A stretch of 64,000 nt of DNA from Brevibacterium sp. ZH18 (GTDB taxonomy: Bacteria; Actinomycetota; Actinomycetes; Actinomycetales; Brevibacteriaceae). A program made the translations under genes and the position numbers. Where the stretch lies: contig NZ_JALDSX010000005.1 in the NCBI RefSeq assembly GCF_022748595.1, forward strand, positions 1-64,000. The letters run 5' to 3'. Under the pieces are notes generated by a model. It had not been told where the DNA came from. It saw only the letters and a list, made by a program, of their open reading frames with translations, and searched no databases. Shown here piece after piece: positions 1-7,492 of the stretch (its first letter is position 1; every line of letters begins with the position of its first letter).

Positions 1-1
1 G

Positions 2-508
2 CCGGCCGAAGGCGTCTGTCGCGACGACGCGGAGCAGATCACCGAGCTCTTCGCCGGCCTCGTCTCCGGCGGTGCTGCACTCGGCTGGGTCGAACCGCCG
101 GGCAGCGCTGCGATCACCGACCTCCTCGACGGGCTTGCCGCTGATGTCGCCGTCGACGATGCGTGCGTGTCGATTGCACGGTCCGAGAGCGGCAGGGTCG
201 GCGGCATCGCCTACTGGACCAGGTACTCACGACCGACGTATCGGCCCCATGTCGATATCGAGAAGGTTGCCGTGGATCCTCGAGCTGAGCACGCAGGAGT
301 CGGCCGAGGACTGATGAACGCACTCATCGCCTCGGCGCGGGACATTGGGGTCGAGGTCATGACACTCGATCTGCGCGACGACAACGTGCGGGCCATCGCT
401 CTCTACCGCTCATTGGGCTTCGAGCGATACGGACTGCTCAAGGACTTCGTCGCCGTTGGGGACCAGCGCTACGACAAGCACCTCTTCGCGCTCGACCTGC
501 GCCGCTGA
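2..508 (+). CDS. GNAT-family N-acetyltransferase, 5' end outside window
   Basis: The frame is open from the left edge, so the gene starts upstream of the window. The visible part is about 168 residues. A GNAT acetyl-CoA binding core is clear: VDPRAEHAGVGRGLMNAL (the R/Q-x-x-G-x-G/A loop) followed by the beta-strand and helix ending in NVRAIALYRSLGFERYG. These enzymes move an acetyl group from acetyl-CoA to an amine; the substrate cannot be read from the sequence. An internal GTG at 167 could be taken for a start but would remove the N-terminal half of the fold. The 3' end is unusual: the last codons and the TGA are repeated in tandem downstream. The family is sure, the substrate unknown. Confidence 0.85.
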   Translation, partial: PAEGVCRDDAEQITELFAGLVSGGAALGWVEPPGSAAITDLLDGLAADVAVDDACVSIARSESGRVGGIAYWTRYSRPTYRPHVDIEKVAVDPRAEHAGVGRGLMNALIASARDIGVEVMTLDLRDDNVRAIALYRSLGFERYGLLKDFVAVGDQRYDKHLFALDLRR

Positions 509-615
509 GTCCTGGACCTGCGCTGCTGAGTCCCGGACCTGCGCTGCTCGGCCGCTGAGCCTCGGAGATGAGCCGCTGAGTCCCGGACCTGCGCTGCTGG
601 GTCGCTGAGTCCCGG
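494..615 (+). repeat. Tandem repeats copying the 3' end and stop codon of the GNAT gene
   Basis: The 21-base unit 494-514 contains the last four codons and the TGA. It is repeated with two changes at 515-535 and in degraded form to about 615. Because the unit is 21 bases, the copied TGA stays in frame. No coding role is apparent. Confidence 0.75.
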
Positions 616-620
616 CGGAT

Positions 621-658
621 GCAGAAATCCCCCGAACGATCGTTCGGGGGATTTCTGC
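621..658. terminator. Perfect 38-bp palindrome, bidirectional terminator
   Basis: Two 19-base arms starting GCAGAAATCCCCCGAACGA match exactly with no loop bases left over. It lies between the converging GNAT gene and tRNA-Leu, so a terminator read from both sides is the natural reading. Confidence 0.8.
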
Positions 659-685
659 GTCTGACTGCTGGGGCCTGACAGTGAG

Positions 686-767
686 TACCGGATGTGGGAC
701 TCGAACCCACACGTCTTTCGACAATGCATTTTGAGTGCACCGCGTCTACCGATTCCGCCAATCCGGC
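686..767 (-). tRNA. tRNA-Leu (anticodon CAA)
   Basis: On the minus strand an 82-base tRNA folds with acceptor stem GCCGGAT/ATCCGGT (G1-U72), discriminator A73, and D-arm TGGCGGAATCGGTAGACGC. The anticodon stem is GTGCA/TGCAT around the loop CTCAAAA (anticodon CAA), followed by a long variable arm and T-arm GTGGGTTCGAGTCCCAC. A long variable arm plus A73 is diagnostic for leucine. CCA is not encoded. It reads UUG codons. A TAAACT box at 799-804 (minus strand) lies about 30 bases upstream of its 5' end. Confidence 0.95.
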
Positions 768-798
768 TCGGTCGCAGATCGAAGCTGCGACCGGAGCA

Positions 799-804
799 AG
801 TTTA
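799..804 (-). promoter_or_regulatory. -10 box for tRNA-Leu
   Basis: TAAACT on the minus strand, 31 bases before the mature 5' end. No convincing -35 was seen. Confidence 0.4.
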
Positions 805-915
805 CGTCAGCGTTCCAGCGAATGCACAATCGACACTGGCGGGTTCCGGTACACGCGTGGCTACCATCACAGAAGAAACCTCGACACCGAGGTCAGTCAA
901 TGGCGGGGCCTGGTT

Positions 916-921
916 TAGACT
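916..921 (+). promoter_or_regulatory. -10 box, leaderless promoter of pdtaR
   Basis: TAGACT, six bases before the GTG at 928, and no Shine-Dalgarno sequence in between. This supports a leaderless transcript starting at the GTG. Confidence 0.5.
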
Positions 922-927
922 GGTGCC

Positions 928-1545
928 GTGCTTTCAAACAGCGAACAACCAACTTCAGATGAGTCCGTGCCGGTTCGTCGCGTCGTAGTGGCAGAAGACG
1001 AGGCCGTGATTCGTCTCGACATCGTCGAAATGCTGCGCGAGGTCGGATACGACGTCGTCGGCGAGGCCGCAGACGGCGAATCCGCGATCCGCTTGGCAGA
1101 GGAGCTGCGCCCCGATCTCGTCGTGATGGACATCAAGATGCCCATCCTCGACGGAATCTCCGCGGCCGAGAGAATTGCGAAGGCGCGTATCGCCCCGGTG
1201 GTCCTGCTCACCGCGTTCTCGCAGAAGGAGCTCGTCGAACGAGCTCGCGACGCCGGAGCCATGGCCTACGTGGTCAAGCCCTTCACCTCGGCCGATCTCC
1301 TCCCAGCGCTCGAAATCGCTCTTTCGCGTCATGCAGAGATCAACTCGCTCGAGAGTGAGATCTCGGACCTGACCGAACGCTTCGAGACCCGCAAACTGGT
1401 CGAGCGCGCCAAGAGCCTGCTCCAGACCTCGATGGGTCTGAGCGAGCCGGAGGCATTCCGCTGGATCCAGAAGACGTCGATGGACCGTCGTCTCACGATG
1501 CGCGAAGTCGCCGAGACCGTACTCAAGCAGATCGGTTCGAAGTAG
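928..1545 (+). CDS. pdtaR: ANTAR-type response regulator PdtaR
   Basis: 205 residues. The N-terminal receiver domain (about 18-135) has the acidic pocket E23-D24, phosphoacceptor D68 in VVMDIKMP, the switch threonine in LLTAFS and lysine in VVKPF. The C-terminal 60 residues form an ANTAR RNA-binding domain (helical, ending EVAETVLKQIGSK). In Mycobacterium the orthologue is phosphorylated by PdtaS and acts after transcription initiation by binding ANTAR hairpins. No kinase gene is next to it here, as is usual for actinobacteria. The GTG start fits the leaderless promoter just before it. The position next to polA matches mycobacterial gene order. Confidence 0.93.
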   Translation: MLSNSEQPTSDESVPVRRVVVAEDEAVIRLDIVEMLREVGYDVVGEAADGESAIRLAEELRPDLVVMDIKMPILDGISAAERIAKARIAPVVLLTAFSQKELVERARDAGAMAYVVKPFTSADLLPALEIALSRHAEINSLESEISDLTERFETRKLVERAKSLLQTSMGLSEPEAFRWIQKTSMDRRLTMREVAETVLKQIGSK

Positions 1546-1587
1546 CAGAACCGGCACCGCTCCGATAGCGGCACCACCCGCGCAACC

Positions 1588-1638
1588 GCAACCGTCAGAG
1601 GCAGCGTAACTGCCAGGGGCAGCGCAACCGTCAGAGGC
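1588..1638 (+). repeat. Imperfect 36-bp duplication downstream of pdtaR
   Basis: GCAACCGTCAGAGGC occurs at 1588-1602 and again at 1624-1638. The second copy runs into the terminator stem. Confidence 0.5.
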
Positions 1639-1667
1639 CGACGAATCCGTATGGATTCGTCGGCCTC
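1634..1667. terminator. Terminator between pdtaR and the thioesterase gene
   Basis: 15-bp arms (GAGGCCGACGAATCC and its complement) around a four-base loop GTAT. It sits between converging genes, so it can serve both. Confidence 0.8.
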
Positions 1668-1695
1668 TTCGTGTCCCCTCGCGTGGTGCGGACTG

Positions 1696-2154
1696 CTATT
1701 TGGGTTCGGTCTTGAGGATCATGTTCGTGATGCGCACGATCGACAGGAGGCGCCCGGCCTCGTCGGTCATCTTCACCTCATGCGAAGCGATCGAGCGGCC
1801 CTGATGGAGCACCTCGGCGCGAGCGGTGACTATTCCCTCCTTCGCAGCGCGCAGGTGAGTGGCGTTGAGATCGACGCCGACGACGTTCTTCCCTCCTGAG
1901 ATCAGGAACGAGTGCATCGACGCCAGGGACTCGGCCAGCACGACATGCGCACCACCGTGGAAGAGGCCCATCGGCTGCGTGTTGCCTTCGACCGGCACTG
2001 ACGCCGCTGCATGGTCGTGGGCGAGCTCGACGAATTCGATTCCCATCCGCTCAGCCAGAGGACCGCCCGCGCCGGCGGAGTTGAGCTGTGCGAGCAGCTC
2101 CCGCAGTTCGTCATCGGTAGTGTCGGCGGTCAGTGATGTGCCCGGTCTGAACAT
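1696..2154 (-). CDS. PaaI-type hotdog-fold thioesterase
   Basis: 152 residues with a single hotdog domain. The signature GLFHGGAHVVLAESLAS carries the His-Gly-Gly helix start (H66) and E75, the likely catalytic acid of the PaaI/MenI branch. Such enzymes hydrolyse acyl-CoA thioesters; phenylacetyl-CoA-type and 1,4-dihydroxy-2-naphthoyl-CoA substrates are both possible and cannot be told apart here. The ATG at 2154 has a good AAGGAG site. It is divergent from polA, and M. tuberculosis also has an unrelated small gene at this place between pdtaR and polA. Confidence 0.85.
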   Translation of the reverse strand: MFRPGTSLTADTTDDELRELLAQLNSAGAGGPLAERMGIEFVELAHDHAAASVPVEGNTQPMGLFHGGAHVVLAESLASMHSFLISGGKNVVGVDLNATHLRAAKEGIVTARAEVLHQGRSIASHEVKMTDEAGRLLSIVRITNMILKTEPK

Positions 2155-2182
2155 CGTTCTCCTTCATGTCAGTTTTGAACGA

Positions 2183-2188
2183 TAGGCT
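2183..2188 (+). promoter_or_regulatory. -10 box, leaderless promoter of polA
   Basis: TAGGCT, seven bases before the GTG at 2196. It argues for that GTG over the in-frame ATG at 2166, which would lie upstream of the transcript start. Confidence 0.5.
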
Positions 2189-2195
2189 ATGTCAT

Positions 2196-4862
2196 GTGAG
2201 TCAAGTAAACGAATCGCTCCTGCTCATCGACGGACACTCTCTGGCATACCGGGCGTTCCACGCCCTGCCCGTGGAGAATTTCGCGACCAGCACCGGCCAG
2301 CCGACGAACGCCATCTACGGCTTCATCTCGATGCTCATCAACGTCCTCCGCGACGAAGCGCCCACCCATGTGGCCGTGGCCTTCGACCTGGGGCGCCAGA
2401 CCTTCCGCCTCGAGGAGTACCCCGAGTACAAGGCCGGTCGCGCCAAGACGCCGCCGGAGTTCCACCCGCAGATCGACCTCATCAAGGACATCGTCACAGC
2501 GATGGGCATCACCGTGGTGACCAAGGAGGGATTCGAAGCCGACGACGCCCTGGCGACCATGGCCCGAATGGGCACCGAGGCGGGTGCCGCAGTCGAGGTC
2601 ATGAGCGGGGACAAGGACTCGTTCCAACTCTCGAACAAGACTGTGACGATCCTCTACCCGAAGCGCGGGGTCAGCGACCTCAACCGGATGACCCCCGAGG
2701 CAATCGAAGAGAAGTACGCGGTCACCCCTGCGAACTACCGCGGACTCGCAGCTCTGGTGGGGGAGAAGGCCGATAACCTTCCCGGCGTGCCCGGAGTCGG
2801 TGACAAGACCGCCGCGAAATGGCTGACGGCCTACGGCGACCTGCCCGGCGTGCTCGAAAACGCCGAGTCCATCAAGGGGAAGGTCGGTGAGAAGCTGCGC
2901 GACCACATTCCTGATGTCGAACGCAATTTCAGGCTCAACCGCCTCCTCGACGATGTCGACCTCGGAGTGACCTACGACGACCTCAAATGGGGCGAGGGTG
3001 ACCCGACTGAACTGTCGAGCCTGTTCGACCAGCTCGAATTCCAGGCATTGGGCAAGCGCCTGAGCGCGATCTTCGGCGACGAGGCGGCCCCTGCTGAGAG
3101 CACCGGACCTGCCCGTGAGGTGACCGTCGAGACCCTCGACGTGCCCGGCCTGCTCGAGAAGATCGCAGATTCCGATGTGCTCGCCCTCGACTCCGATGCC
3201 CGCTTCGAGCTCGGTCACGGTGATGTCCGGGTCCTCGCGGTCTCTGACACTCCCGGCCAGGCATGGGTGGTCGACCTCGCCGAGGCGGCCGAAACCGATG
3301 TCGCAGAACTGTCCCGGACTCTCGGGAAGAAGTCCCTCATCCTGCACAGCGCGAAGACGCAGATCAAGGCGTGGAAGTCCCTGGGGCTCGACGTCACCGA
3401 TGTGGCCGGAGATACTGCCCTGGCGGCGTACCTCCTGGTGCCCGATCAGCGAGCCTACGAACTCTCACAGATCGCTTCCGAGCGCACGGGCATCGACCTG
3501 GCCGAGGCCGAGGGCGACAGCGGTCAGCTGGCGCTCGACCTTGAATCCGACCAGACCGCGCAGACTCACGGTCGCCGTGCTGCCGCGCTGCTCGAGGTTC
3601 ATGAGGCCCTTGCCGCGAAGATCGACGAAGCCAACATGAACCAGGTCTATCGTGATATCGAACTGCCGCTCGTGACAGTGCTCGCGCAGATGGAGCTCGC
3701 CGGCATCGCCGTGGACGAGGACGGACTCTCAACCCTCATCGACGACTTCACGAAGCAGGCGACTGCCAGCGCCGACCTCGCCTATGAGGCGATCGGACAC
3801 GAGGTCAACCTCGGTTCACCGAAGCAGCTGCAGACCGTGCTCTTCGACGAGCTCGACATGCCGAAGACGAAGCGCACGAAGACCGGATACACCACCGACG
3901 CCGAGGCGCTGGCTGAGCTGTTCGTCAAGACCGAACACCCCTTCCTGCAGCACCTGCTGGCCTACCGGGATTCCACGAAGCTCAAGCAGACAGTGGTCGG
4001 CCTGCTCAAGACCGTGGCCGAGGACGGCCGCATCCACACGACCTATCAGCAGACGGTCGCGGCCACGGGTCGGCTGTCCTCGCTCGACCCGAACCTGCAG
4101 AACATCCCGGTTCGCACCGAATCGGGGCGCCGCATCCGCGAAATCTTCATCGCCGACCCGCACATCGACGGCGGCCGGCTGCTGACAGCCGACTACTCAC
4201 AGATCGAAATGCGCATCATGGCGCACCTATCCGGCGATGCCGCTCTGATCCAGGCATTCAAGGACGGAGAGGACCTGCACTCCTACGTGGGTTCGAAGGT
4301 CTTCGGCGTCGGCATCGACGAAGTCGACTCGGCGATGCGCTCGAAGGTCAAGGCCATGTCCTACGGACTCGTCTACGGTCTGTCCGCTTACGGTCTCTCA
4401 CGTCAGCTGGCCATCGGTGTCGACGAGGCCAAGAACCTCATGGAGCAGTACTTCGAACGCTTCGGCGCGGTCAAAGACTACCTCGACGAGATCGTCGAAC
4501 AGGCTCGGTCGAAGGGCTTCACCGAAACCATCATGGGACGCCGGCGCTACCTGCCCGCCCTGCACAGTGATCGCCGACAGCTGCGGGACATGGCCGAACG
4601 CGCGGCACTCAACGCTCCCATCCAGGGATCGGCGGCAGACATCATGAAGATCGCGATGCTCAAGGTCAACGACCGCATCCAAGGCAAGCGGTCAACCATG
4701 CTGCTGCAGGTCCACGATGAGATCATCGTCGATGTCCACCCCGATGAGACCGAGGAGATCACGGCGATCGTCACCGAGGAGATGGGCTCGGCCTTCGAAC
4801 TCGACGTGCCGCTCGACGTCAACGTCGGCACCGGAATCTCCTGGCACGCCGCCGCCCACTGA
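2196..4862 (+). CDS. polA: DNA polymerase I
   Basis: 888 residues from the GTG at 2196; an in-frame ATG at 2166 would add ten. Order: 5' nuclease domain (about 1-300, including GDKDSFQLS and GVPGVGDKTA), a 3'-5' exonuclease-like domain (about 310-490), then the polymerase domain with motif A DYSQIEMRIMAHLSGD, motif B RSKVKAMSYGLVYG and motif C QVHDEIIVDVH. The exonuclease-like domain has lost key metal ligands: the usual D-x-E appears as LALDSDAR and the NLKYD motif is absent (ILHSAKTQIKAW). Proofreading is therefore probably missing, as in mycobacterial PolA. It fills repair gaps and removes Okazaki primers, fitting the nearby uvr genes. Confidence 0.97.
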   Translation: MSQVNESLLLIDGHSLAYRAFHALPVENFATSTGQPTNAIYGFISMLINVLRDEAPTHVAVAFDLGRQTFRLEEYPEYKAGRAKTPPEFHPQIDLIKDIVTAMGITVVTKEGFEADDALATMARMGTEAGAAVEVMSGDKDSFQLSNKTVTILYPKRGVSDLNRMTPEAIEEKYAVTPANYRGLAALVGEKADNLPGVPGVGDKTAAKWLTAYGDLPGVLENAESIKGKVGEKLRDHIPDVERNFRLNRLLDDVDLGVTYDDLKWGEGDPTELSSLFDQLEFQALGKRLSAIFGDEAAPAESTGPAREVTVETLDVPGLLEKIADSDVLALDSDARFELGHGDVRVLAVSDTPGQAWVVDLAEAAETDVAELSRTLGKKSLILHSAKTQIKAWKSLGLDVTDVAGDTALAAYLLVPDQRAYELSQIASERTGIDLAEAEGDSGQLALDLESDQTAQTHGRRAAALLEVHEALAAKIDEANMNQVYRDIELPLVTVLAQMELAGIAVDEDGLSTLIDDFTKQATASADLAYEAIGHEVNLGSPKQLQTVLFDELDMPKTKRTKTGYTTDAEALAELFVKTEHPFLQHLLAYRDSTKLKQTVVGLLKTVAEDGRIHTTYQQTVAATGRLSSLDPNLQNIPVRTESGRRIREIFIADPHIDGGRLLTADYSQIEMRIMAHLSGDAALIQAFKDGEDLHSYVGSKVFGVGIDEVDSAMRSKVKAMSYGLVYGLSAYGLSRQLAIGVDEAKNLMEQYFERFGAVKDYLDEIVEQARSKGFTETIMGRRRYLPALHSDRRQLRDMAERAALNAPIQGSAADIMKIAMLKVNDRIQGKRSTMLLQVHDEIIVDVHPDETEEITAIVTEEMGSAFELDVPLDVNVGTGISWHAAAH

Positions 4863-4916
4863 GCGAAGCTGGTCGTCAGCGATCAGGCGCGAGCACGATC
4901 AGGTCGTCGGTGGGGG

Positions 4917-5759
4917 TCAGTCCTTGTTGAGCGTGGTGGAGAAGATCACGGTGCCCGGCATCAGGGCCCCGCGCAGCGGTGACCATCCGCCCCATGCTGT
5001 CTGATTGGATTCGGGCCATTCGGGCTCGGTCACCGAGTCGATCGTGAAGCCAGCGGTCACAAGCAGGCTCACCCAGTCGCCCATCGTCCTGTGGTGCTCC
5101 GCGTAGACGGGCTGACCCTCCGAGGAGATCTCCACATAGGGGGTGCGGTCGAAGTACGAGTACTCGACCGTCAGACCTGATTCGCCGGGCACATCGGGGA
5201 ACATCCAACGCATCGGATGCGTCGTGGAGAACGCCCACCGACCGCCGGGACGGACGACGCGGGCGACCTCGGACAGGACCACCTCGGCGTCCTTGACGAA
5301 GGGCAGCGCTCCATATGAGGAGAAGGCGATGTCGAAGCTGTTCGACGCGAAAGGCAGCTGACGGGCATCGGCGTGGAGGAATGTCGGGGGAGTCGCATCC
5401 GAGCTGAGCGGATGCTCCCGTTGGAGACGGGAGGCCTGTTCGAGCATTCCGGCTGAGACGTCGACGCCGGTTGCGATCGCGCCTTCTTCGGCCAGCCAGC
5501 GGGAGCACTGACCAGCACCGCAGCCGACTTCGAGGATCTGCTTGCGATGTACATCGCCGAGCAGATGCACATCGGATTCGTGGATTCCCTCGGGGCACCA
5601 CATGAATTCGGAGGCGCCGAGGAAGCTGCCGTGTTCGGCCAGATAGTCCTCAGCGGAATTGTCCCAGTACCCTCTGTTTGCGCGCACCGATGCCTCTTCA
5701 TCGATGGGCAGATAGCCACCGCTGATGACCTCGGGTCGTTCACTTCCGTCGCTCATCAT
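4917..5759 (-). CDS. Class I SAM-dependent methyltransferase
   Basis: 280 residues. The Rossmann motif I is ILEVGCGAGQCSRWLAEEG (about 75-93), motif II reads ATGVDVSAGMLEQA, and DARQLPFASNSFDIAFSS is the motif III/IV region of the Methyltransf_11 family. It transfers methyl from S-adenosylmethionine to an unidentified small molecule. Two ATGs in a row lie after GGAGG; the second (5756) has the better spacing, so the protein may be one residue shorter. It converges on polA with only 54 bases between, where no clear terminator is visible. Confidence 0.85.
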   Translation of the reverse strand: MMSDGSERPEVISGGYLPIDEEASVRANRGYWDNSAEDYLAEHGSFLGASEFMWCPEGIHESDVHLLGDVHRKQILEVGCGAGQCSRWLAEEGAIATGVDVSAGMLEQASRLQREHPLSSDATPPTFLHADARQLPFASNSFDIAFSSYGALPFVKDAEVVLSEVARVVRPGGRWAFSTTHPMRWMFPDVPGESGLTVEYSYFDRTPYVEISSEGQPVYAEHHRTMGDWVSLLVTAGFTIDSVTEPEWPESNQTAWGGWSPLRGALMPGTVIFSTTLNKD

Positions 5760-5828
5760 TCCTCCGTGGCCAGGGCCGTGATTCTTTTCAGACTTCGGCG
5801 TGCATTCACGCCATGGATGATGCTAGTA

Positions 5829-5940
5829 TTGACAACCGTATGCGCGTATGCATGCATGTCCAAAATCGTAATCGAGACCGGATGCGACTCTGACGGCTGT
5901 TTCACAGCATCGCCCCAGAGTATCGGATCTGGACCATAAT
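5829..5940 (+). promoter_or_regulatory. Promoter region of rpsA
   Basis: TTGACA at 5829-5834 is a perfect -35 hexamer, but the -10 at the right distance (around 5852) is poor. CATAAT at 5935-5940 is a better -10, 22 bases before the rpsA ATG, without a good -35. Either or both may act. The stretch between also has repeated ATGCATG-like bases (5841-5859). Confidence 0.35.
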
Positions 5941-5961
5941 TCCATCGGAGTCCCAACCTAT

Positions 5962-7446
5962 ATGACCACCACCACGCCGGAATCGGTGCAGCCGAAGCAG
6001 GTCGCTGTCAATGACATCGGAACCGCTGAGGATTTCCTCGCCGCCGTCGATGAAACGATCAAGTACTTCAACGATGGCGACATCGTCGAAGGCACCGTCG
6101 TCAAGGTCGACCGTGACGAAGTCCTCGTCGACATCGGATACAAGACGGAAGGCGTCGTCCTTTCGCGAGAACTCTCCATCAAGCACGATGTCGATCCCGG
6201 CGAAGTCGTCGAGGTCGGTGACGAAATCGAAGCTCTCGTTCTTCAGAAGGAAGACAAAGAGGGCCGACTCATGCTGTCCAAGAAGCGCGCGCAGTACGAG
6301 CGTGCCTGGGGCGACATCGAGAAGATCAAGGAAGAGGACGGCGTCGTCACCGGCACCGTCATCGAGGTCGTCAAGGGCGGCCTGATCGTGGACATCGGTC
6401 TGCGCGGCTTCCTGCCCGCTTCACTCGTCGAGATGCGCCGTGTCCGCGATCTGGCTCCTTACATCGGCCAGCAGGTCGAAGCCAAGATCATCGAACTGGA
6501 CAAGAACCGCAACAACGTCGTTCTGTCCCGTCGTGCCTGGCTCGAGCAGACCCAGTCCGCGGTTCGCCATGACTTCCTGCAGACGCTGCAGAAGGGTCAG
6601 GTCCGTCCGGGCGTCGTCTCCTCGATCGTCAACTTCGGTGCCTTCGTCGACCTCGGTGGTGTCGACGGACTCGTGCACGTTTCCGAACTGTCCTGGAAGC
6701 ACATCGATCACCCGGGCGAGGTCGTCACCGTTGGTGACGAGGTCACCGTTGAGGTGCTCGACGTCGATATGGATCGCGAACGTGTCTCCCTCTCGCTCAA
6801 GGCGACGCAGGAAGACCCATGGCAGCACTTCGCTCGCACCCATGTCATCGGTCAGATCGTTCCCGGCAAGGTCACCAAGCTGGTTCCGTTCGGTGCGTTC
6901 GTGCGCGTCGAAGACGGCATCGAAGGCCTCGTCCACATCTCCGAGCTCGCAGTTCGCCACGTGGACCTGCCTGAACAGGTCGTCTCTGTCGACGAGACCA
7001 TCTACGTCAAGGTCATCGACATCGACCTCGAACGTCGTCGCATCTCGCTCTCGCTGAAGCAGGCGAACGAAGGCGTCGATCCCGAGGCTGAATTGTTCCT
7101 CGACCCGGCTCTGTACGGCATGCCGCAGGAGTATGACGAGGACGGCAACTACAAGTACCCAGAAGGCTTCGATCCCGAGACCAACGAGTGGATGGAAGGC
7201 TTCGACTCACAGCGCGAGGTTTGGGAACAGCAGTACGCTGCTGCTCAGACTCGCTGGGAAGAGCACAAGAAGCAGGTCGCCAAGGCCATCGCTGCGGACG
7301 CCGAAGCAGGCTCCGCCGAGGCCGGCTCCGCTTCGGAAGCCGCTCCGGCAACCGGATCGTTCTCCTCTGAAGAGGCAGCCGACGAAGGTACGCTGGCCAG
7401 CGACGAAGCTCTCGCAGCATTGCGTGAGAAGCTTGCAGGCAGCTGA
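5962..7446 (+). CDS. rpsA: 30S ribosomal protein S1
   Basis: 494 residues with four S1 RNA-binding repeats. They start near residues 35 (GDIVEGTVVKVDRDEVLVDIG), 120 (GVVTGTVIEVVKGGLIVDIG), 205 (GQVRPGVVSSIVNFGAFVDLGG) and 290 (GQIVPGKVTKLVPFGAFVRV). The tail is acidic and Ala/Glu rich. Four repeats rather than the six of E. coli is normal for actinobacteria. S1 binds mRNA on the small subunit and helps structured or SD-led messages; many genes here appear leaderless, where its role may differ. GGAG lies 11 bases before the ATG. A terminator follows directly. Confidence 0.97.
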   Translation: MTTTTPESVQPKQVAVNDIGTAEDFLAAVDETIKYFNDGDIVEGTVVKVDRDEVLVDIGYKTEGVVLSRELSIKHDVDPGEVVEVGDEIEALVLQKEDKEGRLMLSKKRAQYERAWGDIEKIKEEDGVVTGTVIEVVKGGLIVDIGLRGFLPASLVEMRRVRDLAPYIGQQVEAKIIELDKNRNNVVLSRRAWLEQTQSAVRHDFLQTLQKGQVRPGVVSSIVNFGAFVDLGGVDGLVHVSELSWKHIDHPGEVVTVGDEVTVEVLDVDMDRERVSLSLKATQEDPWQHFARTHVIGQIVPGKVTKLVPFGAFVRVEDGIEGLVHISELAVRHVDLPEQVVSVDETIYVKVIDIDLERRRISLSLKQANEGVDPEAELFLDPALYGMPQEYDEDGNYKYPEGFDPETNEWMEGFDSQREVWEQQYAAAQTRWEEHKKQVAKAIAADAEAGSAEAGSASEAAPATGSFSSEEAADEGTLASDEALAALREKLAGS

Positions 7447-7460
7447 TAACAGCACTCACA

Positions 7461-7490
7461 AGGGCTCCCGGTCATCTGATCGGGGGCCCT
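7461..7490 (+). terminator. Rho-independent terminator of rpsA
   Basis: 10-bp stem AGGGCTCCCG/CGGGGGCCCT (one G-U pair) with a ten-base loop, followed by TTTGTGT. It ends two bases before the start assigned to the next gene. Confidence 0.75.
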
Positions 7491-7492
7491 TT

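Noticed and set aside
2187..3347. 386-residue open frame antisense to polA
   Set aside because: A shadow of polA with no recognisable motif.
7133..7492. N-terminal extension of the membrane protein into rpsA
   Set aside because: It overlaps rpsA in another frame and crosses its terminator; the translated part is Ser/Arg/Pro rich and lacks structure.
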